Shown here: in pieces, positions 35,369 to 46,516 of the stretch
How the letters are laid out: every line of letters begins with the position of its first letter
Numbering within the stretch: position 1 is the stretch's first letter
Assembly (NCBI GenBank): GCA_965216695.1
Contig: OZ244212.1
Coordinates: 2,418,001-2,482,000, forward strand
Length of the DNA stretch: 64,000 nt
Source: G965216695 sp965216695
GTDB taxonomy: Bacteria > Pseudomonadota > Gammaproteobacteria > Pseudomonadales > Azotimanducaceae
Direction of reading: 5' to 3'
Translations under genes and position numbers: made by a program
Notes under the pieces: generated by a model
Seen by the model: the letters and a program-made list of their open reading frames with translations, nothing else
The model's database searches: none
Told to the model about the DNA's origin: nothing

Positions 35369-37696
35369 CTAAAACAACCCCAGCTGCCGGTCATCGCCGA
35401 TCACCCGTGAGAACTCGAGCCGCATCGTACTGAGTACCGGTTCCGCAACCGGACGAATCTGTTTCTGCACGTAGTGTTCGCGGTCTAAGGGCGCAGTGAT
35501 ATTGTCCAGAGGTTCGGGGCCGGACTCGGTAACGACGTAGGCGACGATGCGGTCCGGTGCAGATCTGGACTTTCTGGCCGCGGCCACATGGGGCGGCGTA
35601 TTGGCCGTGTATTCCGCTAATGGCTTTCGCAAACCCTTCCGGTACACAAGCTGCTCGTCCATCCGCCCCGCGCGCACATCGTCGACGACCCGACGCAGGA
35701 AGTCCTCGACACTATCGGAAGACTCGGTTCCAAAGAGCCTCGCAAACAGCTCCCGCTGCACCATCTTCGCAAGGTCGGTCCAATCCCTGCGCACAACCTC
35801 CATGCCTACAAACTCCACGCGCCCGTCCACCACGCCCGCGTAGCGCTTGCGAGCGCCTGCCGACGTACCCCGCATAGAAGGTAGGTACAGTTGCTGGTAC
35901 AGCTTCTCGAACTCCAGTTCCAGGCGGCTGTCAACGTCCCAGGTGGAGCGCACGTAGCTGGATACGTTCCGATTCAGCTCGGCCGCCAGCGCCCGACCAG
36001 TCGCCTCGGGATCTTGGCCGCCGGAAAGCACGAACACACTGTCGGTGTCACCGTACAGCACGCGATAGCCGCGAGATTCGAACCACTGGCGCGTCCAGTC
36101 CAGAAGGTGGCGACCCTGGCCGGTAATTGCATTGGCAATATGCGCGTTGTAGAACCGGCATGCGGGCGTTCCAAGAACCCCATAGAACGAGTTCATAAGG
36201 ATCTTTATTGCCTGCGAAGCAATGGCATCACCATCGCGCTTGGCCTGTTCCCTCGCCGGAAACAGCTCATCGAGCATACCGGGAAGAATTGCTGCATCCC
36301 GCTTGAAGCCAACAACTCCGTCCAGCCGTATCAGCTCACGTTCACGATCACGAGCCGTCCGGGGCTGTTGCAGATCCACGAAGCCCAACGGGTCGATGTT
36401 GAAGGTTCGTATGATGCTGGGGTACAGGCTCTTGAAATCGAACACCCAGACGTCATTGTAGATTCCGGGCTCCGGTTCAAACACCTGCCCCCCGGCCTGA
36501 GCGACCCGTGCACCCGCCGCCGGCGCACGAACCGTCGGCGCAACGATGCGCCGCTTACCCAGCTCACTCAAATACAGGAAGTCGAACGATGCAATGCTCG
36601 CCGCGACGCGATCCGGCGTCATGCCCGTAAGCCGGCTTCGCGCAAACGCGAGCGGCACCAGATCCAGTTCATCGACGATCTGGTAAGCGAGCCGGGCATC
36701 CGTACGCGCGTATTCGCAGAACGACGCCATGTCGTTTTGATACCGATCCAGTATCGCATCGGCCCGGTCGCCGCCTTCGATCGTTTTGCCTTCGCCCAGC
36801 ACAGAGCGCGCAACAGTATCCAGCGAATAGGCTTCCATCCGGATGAAGGCACCGCGCACGAGATCCATGCCATCAAGCACCACCCGTCCGGGCACGGTCG
36901 CATGGCCACTGCCAAAGTAGCCTTGCGCGGCGCGGATGTGCACTGCGCCATCAATGCGGCCCAGCGACAGCGGCACGCGCAGGCGCTCCGCCCGACGCTG
37001 CAGCACCGCGAGGTCGAAGTCGACAACGTTCCACCCGGTTAACACATCCGGGTCGAGCGCCTGGACTCTGTCGACAAATCCGCGCAGTAGCGTGCGCTCG
37101 TCCGCATAAGCGATCGCTTGTTCCGGGATGGGCTGATCGTTTCGGACAACGAGCACTTCGTCGCATTGGGGTCCGTACAGTGCGATTGCCAACAACCGTT
37201 GCGCGCTCGGATCCGTTTCAATGTCGAAGGACAGCACAGCCGGTTGCGCAGCCACCTGCGCGGGTGCAAGCGTCGCGTCGTCAAAAATCCAGTGCACGCG
37301 ATCGCCGCGCGTCGGTTCGCCGCGTATCTCCAGGCCGTTGCGGATTCCCCGGTCAATCAGGAAACGGTACGCAAAACGCACATCTGCTTCGAAGGTGTCA
37401 ATGTCGTGCGCGTGGAGTCGGTCCCGCACCGCCGGCGCGTCACCCGGGACCGCGACGTCCACGCGCGCCATCGGTGCGCCTGAGAAGTCCGTGCGATCCG
37501 ACGCGCGCGTGTGCAGTTCGGGGATGCGTGAATGCGCGCGTTGCAGCGCACTCGATCGAATGTAGAAGTGCGGCGTCTGGCGTGTGTCGCGAAGCAGAAA
37601 GGTTTCGCCAGCTTCCGTTTTTCCGAACAGATGCACCACGGGCACGCCCCCCTGTACCCGGTAAGTCGCCTGAAGAAGGTAGCCGCGAATACGCAT
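35369..37696 (-). CDS. polB: DNA polymerase II (family B)
   Basis: A protein of 775 residues, close to the 783 of E. coli Pol II. The proofreading domain has VLSFDIETDP (Exo I), LTGWNVVDFDL (Exo II) and YARTDARLAYQ (Exo III). Polymerase motif A is DFKSLYPSIIRTFNIDP near residue 420, and motif C is YGDTDSVFV near 550. It carries out translesion and repair synthesis. In E. coli it is under LexA control, but I find no convincing LexA box in the 26 bases shared with the divergent photolyase gene. Confidence 0.95.
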   Translation of the reverse strand: MRIRGYLLQATYRVQGGVPVVHLFGKTEAGETFLLRDTRQTPHFYIRSSALQRAHSRIPELHTRASDRTDFSGAPMARVDVAVPGDAPAVRDRLHAHDIDTFEADVRFAYRFLIDRGIRNGLEIRGEPTRGDRVHWIFDDATLAPAQVAAQPAVLSFDIETDPSAQRLLAIALYGPQCDEVLVVRNDQPIPEQAIAYADERTLLRGFVDRVQALDPDVLTGWNVVDFDLAVLQRRAERLRVPLSLGRIDGAVHIRAAQGYFGSGHATVPGRVVLDGMDLVRGAFIRMEAYSLDTVARSVLGEGKTIEGGDRADAILDRYQNDMASFCEYARTDARLAYQIVDELDLVPLAFARSRLTGMTPDRVAASIASFDFLYLSELGKRRIVAPTVRAPAAGARVAQAGGQVFEPEPGIYNDVWVFDFKSLYPSIIRTFNIDPLGFVDLQQPRTARDRERELIRLDGVVGFKRDAAILPGMLDELFPAREQAKRDGDAIASQAIKILMNSFYGVLGTPACRFYNAHIANAITGQGRHLLDWTRQWFESRGYRVLYGDTDSVFVLSGGQDPEATGRALAAELNRNVSSYVRSTWDVDSRLELEFEKLYQQLYLPSMRGTSAGARKRYAGVVDGRVEFVGMEVVRRDWTDLAKMVQRELFARLFGTESSDSVEDFLRRVVDDVRAGRMDEQLVYRKGLRKPLAEYTANTPPHVAAARKSRSAPDRIVAYVVTESGPEPLDNITAPLDREHYVQKQIRPVAEPVLSTMRLEFSRVIGDDRQLGLF

Positions 37697-37722
37697 TCTG
37701 ACGAAAACTGTACCATGGACAC

Positions 37723-39114
37723 ATGGTCTCGCTCGTCTGGTTCCGCAACGATCTGAGAACCCGTGACAACCCTGCCCTGGTTGCAGCCGCTGACTCGGGT
37801 AACGAGGTCGTGGCCGTGTTTCTGTTCGCGCCGGACCAATGGCGCGCGCACGAAGTGGCAGACGCCCGAATTGCGCTGTTGCTGCGTTCGCTGGAAAGCC
37901 TGAGTAAAAATCTGGAAGTGCTGGGCATTCCCCTGCTGCTGAGGTACGCGCGCACGTTTGCCGACGCGCCTAAGGCCATGGTGCGAGTTGCCCAGAGTAT
38001 CGGCGCGCGACAGGTCCACGCAAACACGGAGTGGCCGCTGAACGAACGGCGGCGTGACAAGGCCGTTGACCGCGCATTGACTGACGAAGGTATCGAGTTT
38101 GCTCTGCACCACGATGGCACGCTCATGCCTCCGGGCAGCGTACGCACCCAGGCGGATGAGCCGTACACGGTTTTCACACCGTTCAAGCGACGCTTTCAGA
38201 GCATCTATAGCGAACAACAACCGTTGAAGGCGCCACGCAAAACCGCAACGCCCGACGGCGTAAACGCGTCACGCGTGCCAAAAACGCTGGACGGCATCTC
38301 GGCGCAAAGGTTTCACGAATTGTGGCCGGGCGGCGAGCGCGCCGCACATAGCCGTTTGAAGAGGTTCGTGGAGAAACGGGTGCAAGCGTACGACGCCCAA
38401 CGCGACCGTCCGGACATCGATGGCACAAGCACACTGTCGCCGTATCTGTCGCTCGGTGTGTTGACCGCGCGTCAATGTCTGTGGGCCATTCGCCAAGTCG
38501 CCACCCGTGAGGGAGCGCGCACATGGACCAGCGAACTGATCTGGCGCGATTTCTATCGTCACATCATTGCACTGTTTCCGGACGTGAGCCGGGGCCATGC
38601 GTTCAACAAAGACCGAGACATCCGCTGGCGCGATGCCCCCGATGAACTCGACGCATGGGCGGAGGGCCGCACCGGCTATCCGCTAGTGGACGCCGCCATG
38701 CATCAGCTGTTGAATACCGGATGGATGCACAACCGGCTGCGTATGGTCTCCGCCACGTTTCTCACTAAACATCTGCTGATTGACTGGCGCAAAGGCGAGC
38801 GCCACTTCATGCGTCACCTCGTAGACGGCGACTTCGCCGCCAACAATGGCGGCTGGCAGTGGAGCGCGTCCACGGGAACCGACGCGGCACCCTATTTCCG
38901 CATCTTCAATCCGGTAACTCAGGCGCGGCGATTCGACCCGCAAGGCGCTTTCGTGAAACGCTGGCTGAAACCATTTCAGGCATTGCAGCGCGCCGATGGC
39001 AAACCGCCACCAAAGTTGTTCGAACCATGGCGAAATGGCGGCATTGAGGGCTACCCTCAGCCAATCGTAGAGCACGGGTTCGCGCGCCAGCGCGCCTTGG
39101 ATGCGTTTTCGTGA
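37723..39114 (+). CDS. phrB: Deoxyribodipyrimidine photolyase (class I CPD)
   Basis: A flavoprotein of 463 residues that repairs cyclobutane pyrimidine dimers with blue light. The N-terminal antenna domain begins SLVWFRNDLRTRDNPAL. The FAD domain holds GTSTLSPYLSLGVLTARQCL, WRDFYRHI, NTGWMHNRLRMVSATFLTK and WQWSASTGTDAAPYFRIFNP, which includes the Trp of the electron chain. It is divergent from polB, another DNA repair gene, with only 26 bases between the starts. The stop overlaps the metallophosphoesterase start. Confidence 0.95.
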   Translation: MVSLVWFRNDLRTRDNPALVAAADSGNEVVAVFLFAPDQWRAHEVADARIALLLRSLESLSKNLEVLGIPLLLRYARTFADAPKAMVRVAQSIGARQVHANTEWPLNERRRDKAVDRALTDEGIEFALHHDGTLMPPGSVRTQADEPYTVFTPFKRRFQSIYSEQQPLKAPRKTATPDGVNASRVPKTLDGISAQRFHELWPGGERAAHSRLKRFVEKRVQAYDAQRDRPDIDGTSTLSPYLSLGVLTARQCLWAIRQVATREGARTWTSELIWRDFYRHIIALFPDVSRGHAFNKDRDIRWRDAPDELDAWAEGRTGYPLVDAAMHQLLNTGWMHNRLRMVSATFLTKHLLIDWRKGERHFMRHLVDGDFAANNGGWQWSASTGTDAAPYFRIFNPVTQARRFDPQGAFVKRWLKPFQALQRADGKPPPKLFEPWRNGGIEGYPQPIVEHGFARQRALDAFS

Positions 39115-39845
39115 ATGTGCGGCGCATTGGTCTACTCGGCGATGTGCATGCCGAAGACGCACTCCTCGCGCACGCGCTTGCGTTTCTGCGTACCCAAGAT
39201 GTCGACGCGATTTTCTGCACCGGCGACCTGGTAGACGGCGAAGGCTGCGTCGACGCCTGCGTGCGCCTGTTGCAGGAGCACGACACCGTTTGCGTGCGAG
39301 GCAACCACGATCGGTGGCTGCTCGACAATCGCGTCCGCAATGTACCCGACGCACATCGGCGGGAAACTCTCTCCAGCCAGACCGTCGAGTTTCTCGAAAG
39401 CCTACCGAGCCAGGTTGAGTTCCAAACGCCCCTCGGCCCGGGACTCCTGTGCCACGGTGTCGCAGATGACGACCTCGCCAAAGTCTGGCCCGGCTCCAAA
39501 CGCATGCCGGCCGAGCGCAACGAAACGCTGGACGAAATGCTCGCCTCGAACACGCTGCGTTTCCTGATAAATGGGCATATGCACTACCGCTCCCTCGTAT
39601 ACTTCCAGTCGATGACATTGATCAACGCCGGTACGCTGAAATCGGCGCACAGGCCCGGGTTCAGCATGGTCGACTTCGACCACCAGCGAATCGACGCCTT
39701 CGAATTCAGCGATGGTGCATGTACGCAGGTACGCCACCGGCCGCTGGAGCCGCAACCCACACAGCAGGTATGGGCGTCCACTGCGGAGTTTTCGGGCGTG
39801 AATGAACCGATCGGCCTCTACCCTCCGGACGCGTTGCCAGTTTAG
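39111..39845 (+). CDS. Calcineurin-like metallophosphoesterase
   Basis: A cytoplasmic protein of 244 residues with the full metal-binding set: GDVHAED near the start, GDLVDG, RGNHDRW near residue 63 and NGHMH near 155. It resembles YfcE/serine-threonine phosphatase-like or cAMP-phosphodiesterase-like enzymes, but the substrate cannot be told. A GTG start at 39111 overlaps the photolyase stop (GTGA), and its stop overlaps the next GTG start (TAGTG), so three unrelated enzymes are tightly coupled. Confidence 0.87.
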   Translation: MNVRRIGLLGDVHAEDALLAHALAFLRTQDVDAIFCTGDLVDGEGCVDACVRLLQEHDTVCVRGNHDRWLLDNRVRNVPDAHRRETLSSQTVEFLESLPSQVEFQTPLGPGLLCHGVADDDLAKVWPGSKRMPAERNETLDEMLASNTLRFLINGHMHYRSLVYFQSMTLINAGTLKSAHRPGFSMVDFDHQRIDAFEFSDGACTQVRHRPLEPQPTQQVWASTAEFSGVNEPIGLYPPDALPV

Positions 39846-40642
39846 TGTCCGGTGCCACCCGAATCATCGCCGCCGGCCTGATCCTGGCGCTTGGCTCCGG
39901 CGCGACACCGGGTAGCCGAGCTGAACGCGGGGCGTCCGCGGACGCGATGCAAGACGTGCAGCCGACCGCCGAACCCACCACGCAAGGCACCGATTGCGTC
40001 ATCTTGCTTCATGGACTCGCGAGGTCTGCATTTTCCATGCGCCCGCTGCAGAACGCGCTGATGTCGTCCGGATACTACGTGGTGAACGACGGCTACCCGT
40101 CCCGCGACGCCACCGTTGAGGTTCTTGCGCCGGAGGCTATCGGTGCTGCGCGCGCACGTTGCGCGCTCCAGCAGGCGCCCAGGGTGCACTTCGTGACGCA
40201 CTCCATGGGCGGGATTCTTGTTCGCTACTACCTGCGGCACCACAACATGCCCAACCTGGGGCGCGTCGTGATGCTGGCGCCGCCCAACCGGGGCAGCGAG
40301 ATCGTGGACAATCTGTCAGACGCGCCGGGCTTCTTGTGGTTGAACGGTCCAGCGGGCGCTCAGCTCGGAACCGGACCGGCCAGCCTGCCGGCCCAGCTTG
40401 GCCCGGTCGATTACCCAGTCGGCGTGATTGCGGGTACGCTGACGATCAACCCGATCCTTTCCCAATACCTGCCGAACCCCGATGACGGCAAGGTTTCCGT
40501 GGCGCGCACGCGGGTCGAGGGCATGGCCGATTTCATCACGCTACCAACGTCACACCCGCTGATTCTCAGCGACGATGACGCTATCCGTCAGACCCTAGCG
40601 TTTCTGGCGCAGGGGCATTTCGACGACGGCGGCGACACCTGA
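39845..40642 (+). CDS. Exported lipase/esterase, alpha/beta hydrolase
   Basis: A protein of 265 residues with an N-terminal hydrophobic segment (RIIAAGLILALGSGATPGSRA), probably a signal peptide. The oxyanion strand is CVILLHGLARSAFSM, and the nucleophile elbow is THSMGG near residue 120. The string VVMLAPPNRGSEIVD is typical of the small PGAP1/LipA-like lipases, and a late His (TSHPLIL) completes the triad. The GTG start overlaps the preceding stop codon by one base. Confidence 0.85.
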   Translation: MSGATRIIAAGLILALGSGATPGSRAERGASADAMQDVQPTAEPTTQGTDCVILLHGLARSAFSMRPLQNALMSSGYYVVNDGYPSRDATVEVLAPEAIGAARARCALQQAPRVHFVTHSMGGILVRYYLRHHNMPNLGRVVMLAPPNRGSEIVDNLSDAPGFLWLNGPAGAQLGTGPASLPAQLGPVDYPVGVIAGTLTINPILSQYLPNPDDGKVSVARTRVEGMADFITLPTSHPLILSDDDAIRQTLAFLAQGHFDDGGDT

Positions 40643-40731
40643 ATCTGCTGCCGGGGCGTAGGTGAAGTCACGATATTGTGCGCCGGCTCGGCAGCGAGTA
40701 CATTCGAGCCGAGAGGAGTAGAGGAGAACCC

Positions 40732-40947
40732 ATGACGTCGCCAACGATACAGATGCCGACCACGTTCAAAGGCAAACAGTACTCAGGAATCTATTCCGTG
40801 AACGGCACGCTCGTTATCGCCCGCGTTCCGGGTGTGGGCTCCAAGGCGCGGGAGCTGGAGGGCGAGGAAACCGATATCGCGCAGGACCTTATCAATGAGA
40901 TTCTGCAGGAGGCGGAACAAAGCGGCATGCTCGACTGGCACAGTTGA
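40732..40947 (+). CDS. Hypothetical protein, 71 residues
   Basis: A small acidic protein. The ATG at 40732 is chosen because AGGAG precedes it by 6-7 nt; an in-frame GTG at 40678 lacks this. The first half looks like a short beta-hairpin (FKGKQYSGIYSVNGTLVIAR) and the second like a helix (DIAQDLINEILQEAEQSGML). There is no signal peptide. It stands 89 bases after the lipase, with its own presumed promoter. I do not recognise the family. Confidence 0.6.
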   Translation: MTSPTIQMPTTFKGKQYSGIYSVNGTLVIARVPGVGSKARELEGEETDIAQDLINEILQEAEQSGMLDWHS

Positions 40948-40987
40948 CCAACCGTAGTTTGGAGTCTCAACCGATCCGCTCGCCGAA

Positions 40988-41683
40988 TCAGCCGACGGTG
41001 TCCGGGGACGCAGTCTGCGACGAGCCCGACTTCATCTCCAGTTGACGATGCAGAATCTTCAGAGACTGATTCTGCAGTTCGCGTTCGCGCTCGAGTTCCG
41101 CAACGCGCCGCTGCTCGCTTTCCAGGTTGCGCGTAAGGCGCTGCACGCTACTTTGCAGCTCCGCAATGGTCCCATCGCCGCTGGTATCGTTCATTGACGC
41201 ATCGACCGCGGGTTCCGGTGTGGGCGCGTGGGCCCGTGCACTCGCTTCCTGCAGCTGATCTTTCAACGTTTCAATCTCGAGGTACAACTCGGCAACCAGC
41301 GAATCACCGTCGGGCTCGGACTCGGCCGGAACCTCGTTCTCCGTGGTTTGCGCGCTAGGAACTGCCGCTCCCGCCTTCTTTAATGCCAGAAGTTCTTCGT
41401 CCCGATCGATCAATCGGCGGTTACGTTCGCGCAGTCTGAGGTTAACCGCCATCAGTTCGTCTTCGCGCTGACGCAGCAACCTGGATTGTTCCTGAACCTG
41501 CTCCTCGAGTTTGCGTACCGCAGTTTCCAGTTGGGGTACATGGCTGCGCGCCGTGGAGAGGTCCTTCTGGAACAGATCCTCGCGTTCGGCAAGTCGCGAT
41601 CGCAGCATGAACCATCCGGCCCCGTAACCGAGCCCCACCGCCAGCGCCAGATACGTGAACATGTGAAAAATAAGATACGTCAT
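40988..41683 (-). CDS. Membrane-anchored coiled-coil protein
   Basis: A protein of 231 residues with one N-terminal membrane helix (about 5-27, IFHMFTYLALAVGLGYGAGW) and a long cytoplasmic coiled coil, interrupted at about 108-165 by a Pro/Ala/Glu-rich linker. It starts inside the stop of the BON-OmpA gene (ATGA overlap), so the two are translated together and may form an envelope-spanning pair. No enzymatic motif is seen. Function unknown. Confidence 0.72.
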   Translation of the reverse strand: MTYLIFHMFTYLALAVGLGYGAGWFMLRSRLAEREDLFQKDLSTARSHVPQLETAVRKLEEQVQEQSRLLRQREDELMAVNLRLRERNRRLIDRDEELLALKKAGAAVPSAQTTENEVPAESEPDGDSLVAELYLEIETLKDQLQEASARAHAPTPEPAVDASMNDTSGDGTIAELQSSVQRLTRNLESEQRRVAELERERELQNQSLKILHRQLEMKSGSSQTASPDTVG

Positions 41684-42348
41684 GCGGCAGCACCCAGAAT
41701 GCGCACTTCGATACGACGGTTCCTGTCACGCCCATGGGTCGACAGGTTCTCCGCGATCGGCTGCGCTTCGCCGTAACCTGCGCTCGTTACGTGTGTCTGT
41801 GGCGCGCCTTTCCGCAGCATCAGCTTTCGCACCGCCTCGGCCCGCCGTTCACTCAGGCCCAGATTGATGTCGGCATCGCCGCTGCCATCTGTGTGCGCCG
41901 CCACTTCCACGACGACGTTGCAGTCCACCACCGTTTTAGCGAGCGCATCGATCACTGCGGCACTGGCGTTGCTCACCTCCGCCCGGCCCTTTTTGAAGCG
42001 TATTGGATCGTCGTCGAGTAGTGCGCGAAACCGCTGCTGGCAAACGCCGGCATCACCAACGATCGATAGCTCGTCAATCACTCGGGTAACGCCCCAGATG
42101 TCCGCCACCGAATCCAGCGCCGCTTGGGCCTGGGCGCGGTCGTGGGCTGCGCCGGCTACACGTACTTTCTGACCACTGGCCTGAGCCGAATGCCAGTACA
42201 GTTCTGAGCCGGCGAGCGCCTGCGCAGACTTGATGGTTAGATCGGCTTCGATGTCACCGGCTTCGCTCGATACCACCAGCAGCAGCAGACACAGGAACAG
42301 AGCCCCGGTCGCCGTCGCGATTTCGAACTGAGAAAAATGGAAGTCCAT
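41680..42348 (-). CDS. BON-OmpA domain protein with inner-membrane anchor
   Basis: A protein of about 222 residues. A single membrane helix (IATATGALFLCLLLLVVSS) is followed by a BON-like domain (about 25-85, VRVAGAAHDRAQAQAALDSV) and a C-terminal OmpA peptidoglycan-binding domain (VVEVAAHTDGSGDADINLGL, SERRAEAVRKLM, GRDRNRRIEVRI). I choose the ATG at 42348; a GTG at 42390 would add 14 residues. It is anchored in the inner membrane and probably grips peptidoglycan. The BON plus OmpA combination recalls mycobacterial ArfA. It is coupled to the coiled-coil membrane protein downstream. Confidence 0.82.
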   Translation of the reverse strand: MDFHFSQFEIATATGALFLCLLLLVVSSEAGDIEADLTIKSAQALAGSELYWHSAQASGQKVRVAGAAHDRAQAQAALDSVADIWGVTRVIDELSIVGDAGVCQQRFRALLDDDPIRFKKGRAEVSNASAAVIDALAKTVVDCNVVVEVAAHTDGSGDADINLGLSERRAEAVRKLMLRKGAPQTHVTSAGYGEAQPIAENLSTHGRDRNRRIEVRILGAAA

Positions 42349-42456
42349 GTGCGCGCGCGAAAATCCTGTAGCGCCCGCATTGTGGCTCACGGTCGGACCA
42401 GGGTTTGTTAACCAGTTCTCACCCCGCTCAACTGCCGGGGTTCCGCGATCTGCGGG

Positions 42457-43236
42457 CTAGAGTCCCCGCAGGCGCGCGTAACGTCGACGTTTGAGCCAGA
42501 AGCGCAGGCTCGATTCCAAACGGCGTCCAAGGTGCGGGGGAACATCCTTGTAGTCCTGCTGCACCGGCACAACGTCGGTCAGATCATCGAGCCACGCATC
42601 GTCCGATTCATAGCCCAACCGTACCAGCCACTCCACCATTTCCGGATACCGTTCGACCTGGTCTTTGACCCGCGGCAGGTGACTCCGCCAGCCGTCCAGG
42701 CGGGACACGTCGAACGGGCGCACGCCGTTCAGCGACATCTGTGCTTTCTCGGATACCTGCTCGGGATGGGGATAGTCCTGGAACTGCCGCTGGCGTCTCA
42801 GAAAGGACAACCCACGCTCTATCCTGTGTTGCTCCTCCTGCGGGTATTCCAACAGTGTTTCGTAGCGCACCACGATGCAACGCGGGTGATGCTGCAGACG
42901 TTCCAACACCTCAGCATATGCCCGCCAGCGATGGAAACTCGAAAAATAGACGTCGGGTTTCACCGGATGCCTGCTTGTTACCACCGCCCGCGGATCCCTC
43001 AGCATGGCAACCAGGTACAGGTTCGGGTCCCGCAGAAAGACGGGCTCAATACGGATCGTGTCCGGTGGTTTCTTCGTTAGATAGACACCGTCGCCTTCCG
43101 GCACCGGTACGAAAAGGCTCTGCTCGTGTTCACAGCGGCCGCCAAACGCATAGCATGACCACAGCAGTTCCATCATCAGCGTGGTGCCACTGCGATGGCA
43201 GCCCACCACGTGCAAGCGGGTTCGCGTCGACTTCAC
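42457..43236 (-). CDS. Sulfotransferase family protein
   Basis: A PAPS-type sulfotransferase of about 259 residues. A GTG at 43236, overlapping the GNAT stop as GTGA, sets the start and puts the 5'-phosphosulfate loop at residues 12-19 (GCHRSGTT). The 3'-phosphate site is LVAMLRDPRAVVTSRHP near residue 80. A start at 43290 would overlap the upstream gene by 58 bases and is less likely. It is third in the operon after aceE and the acetyltransferase, 15 kb away in the primary sequence from nothing related except the polysaccharide cluster. The acceptor is unknown. Confidence 0.85.
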   Translation of the reverse strand: MKSTRTRLHVVGCHRSGTTLMMELLWSCYAFGGRCEHEQSLFVPVPEGDGVYLTKKPPDTIRIEPVFLRDPNLYLVAMLRDPRAVVTSRHPVKPDVYFSSFHRWRAYAEVLERLQHHPRCIVVRYETLLEYPQEEQHRIERGLSFLRRQRQFQDYPHPEQVSEKAQMSLNGVRPFDVSRLDGWRSHLPRVKDQVERYPEMVEWLVRLGYESDDAWLDDLTDVVPVQQDYKDVPPHLGRRLESSLRFWLKRRRYARLRGL

Positions 43237-43716
43237 GCCCGTTGCCACCGATACCGGATATCGCGCAACTGCCAGTCGTAGGTAGCCCACGGATTGGCGG
43301 CGCGATCGGCATATCCGAATGCGACGGCGCGAAACCCATGATGTTCATAGAACGCCTGCGCACCCACATTCAGCTGCATGGTGTCCAGTTCCACACTGTC
43401 ACAGTCCCGCCGGGCGATCTCCAGCAAACGGCTGCCGAGCCCTCTGCGCTGACAGCCAACATCCAGATAGAGCTGTTCGATGAATCCGCTGCGATAGGCC
43501 ACAAAGCCCGCGAGCCGGTCCGAGCCGGTACACCGGCTCACACACACCGTGCATTCGGGAACCACATGCATCCGGAAGTATCGAAGCTGATCTGCAAACT
43601 CGCCGGCATCTGCGTCGGCGGGCGTTTCCGGGATGTTCAGCGCCCGTTCGAAGCTCCTGCGCCACATTCGGATCAACTCAAGGTCACGTTCGGGATCGCG
43701 CTCGGCGATAACGAAC

Positions 43717-43724
<8 letters not shown>
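43233..43724 (-). CDS. GNAT family N-acetyltransferase
   Basis: A protein of about 163 residues starting at the ATG at 43724 (MDEFVIAERDPERDLELIRM), which overlaps the last codons of aceE. The acetyl-CoA site is the motif A segment YLDVGCQRRGLGSRLLEIAR (near residue 90), followed by the motif B string NVGAQAFYEHHGFRAVAFGY. The substrate is not predictable. An upstream frame extension would run deep into aceE and is rejected. Co-expression with aceE suggests, but does not prove, a link to acetyl-CoA supply. Confidence 0.87.
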
Positions 43725-46425
<2,701 letters not shown>

Positions 46426-46516
46426 GCCCGAACGGTACGCCAAAGCAGGCCGGCGAACCAGCGTGCGACAGCGCCATTCTGCTACACTTCCCGCCTTTCC
46501 GAGGGGGAGAAAACTC

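Noticed and set aside
35891..37042. Plus-strand frame of 383 codons opposite polB
   Set aside because: Antisense shadow of a certain DNA polymerase II gene.
37697..37722. Possible LexA box between polB and the photolyase gene
   Set aside because: I looked for CTG-N10-CAG type palindromes in the shared 26 bases and found no convincing match.
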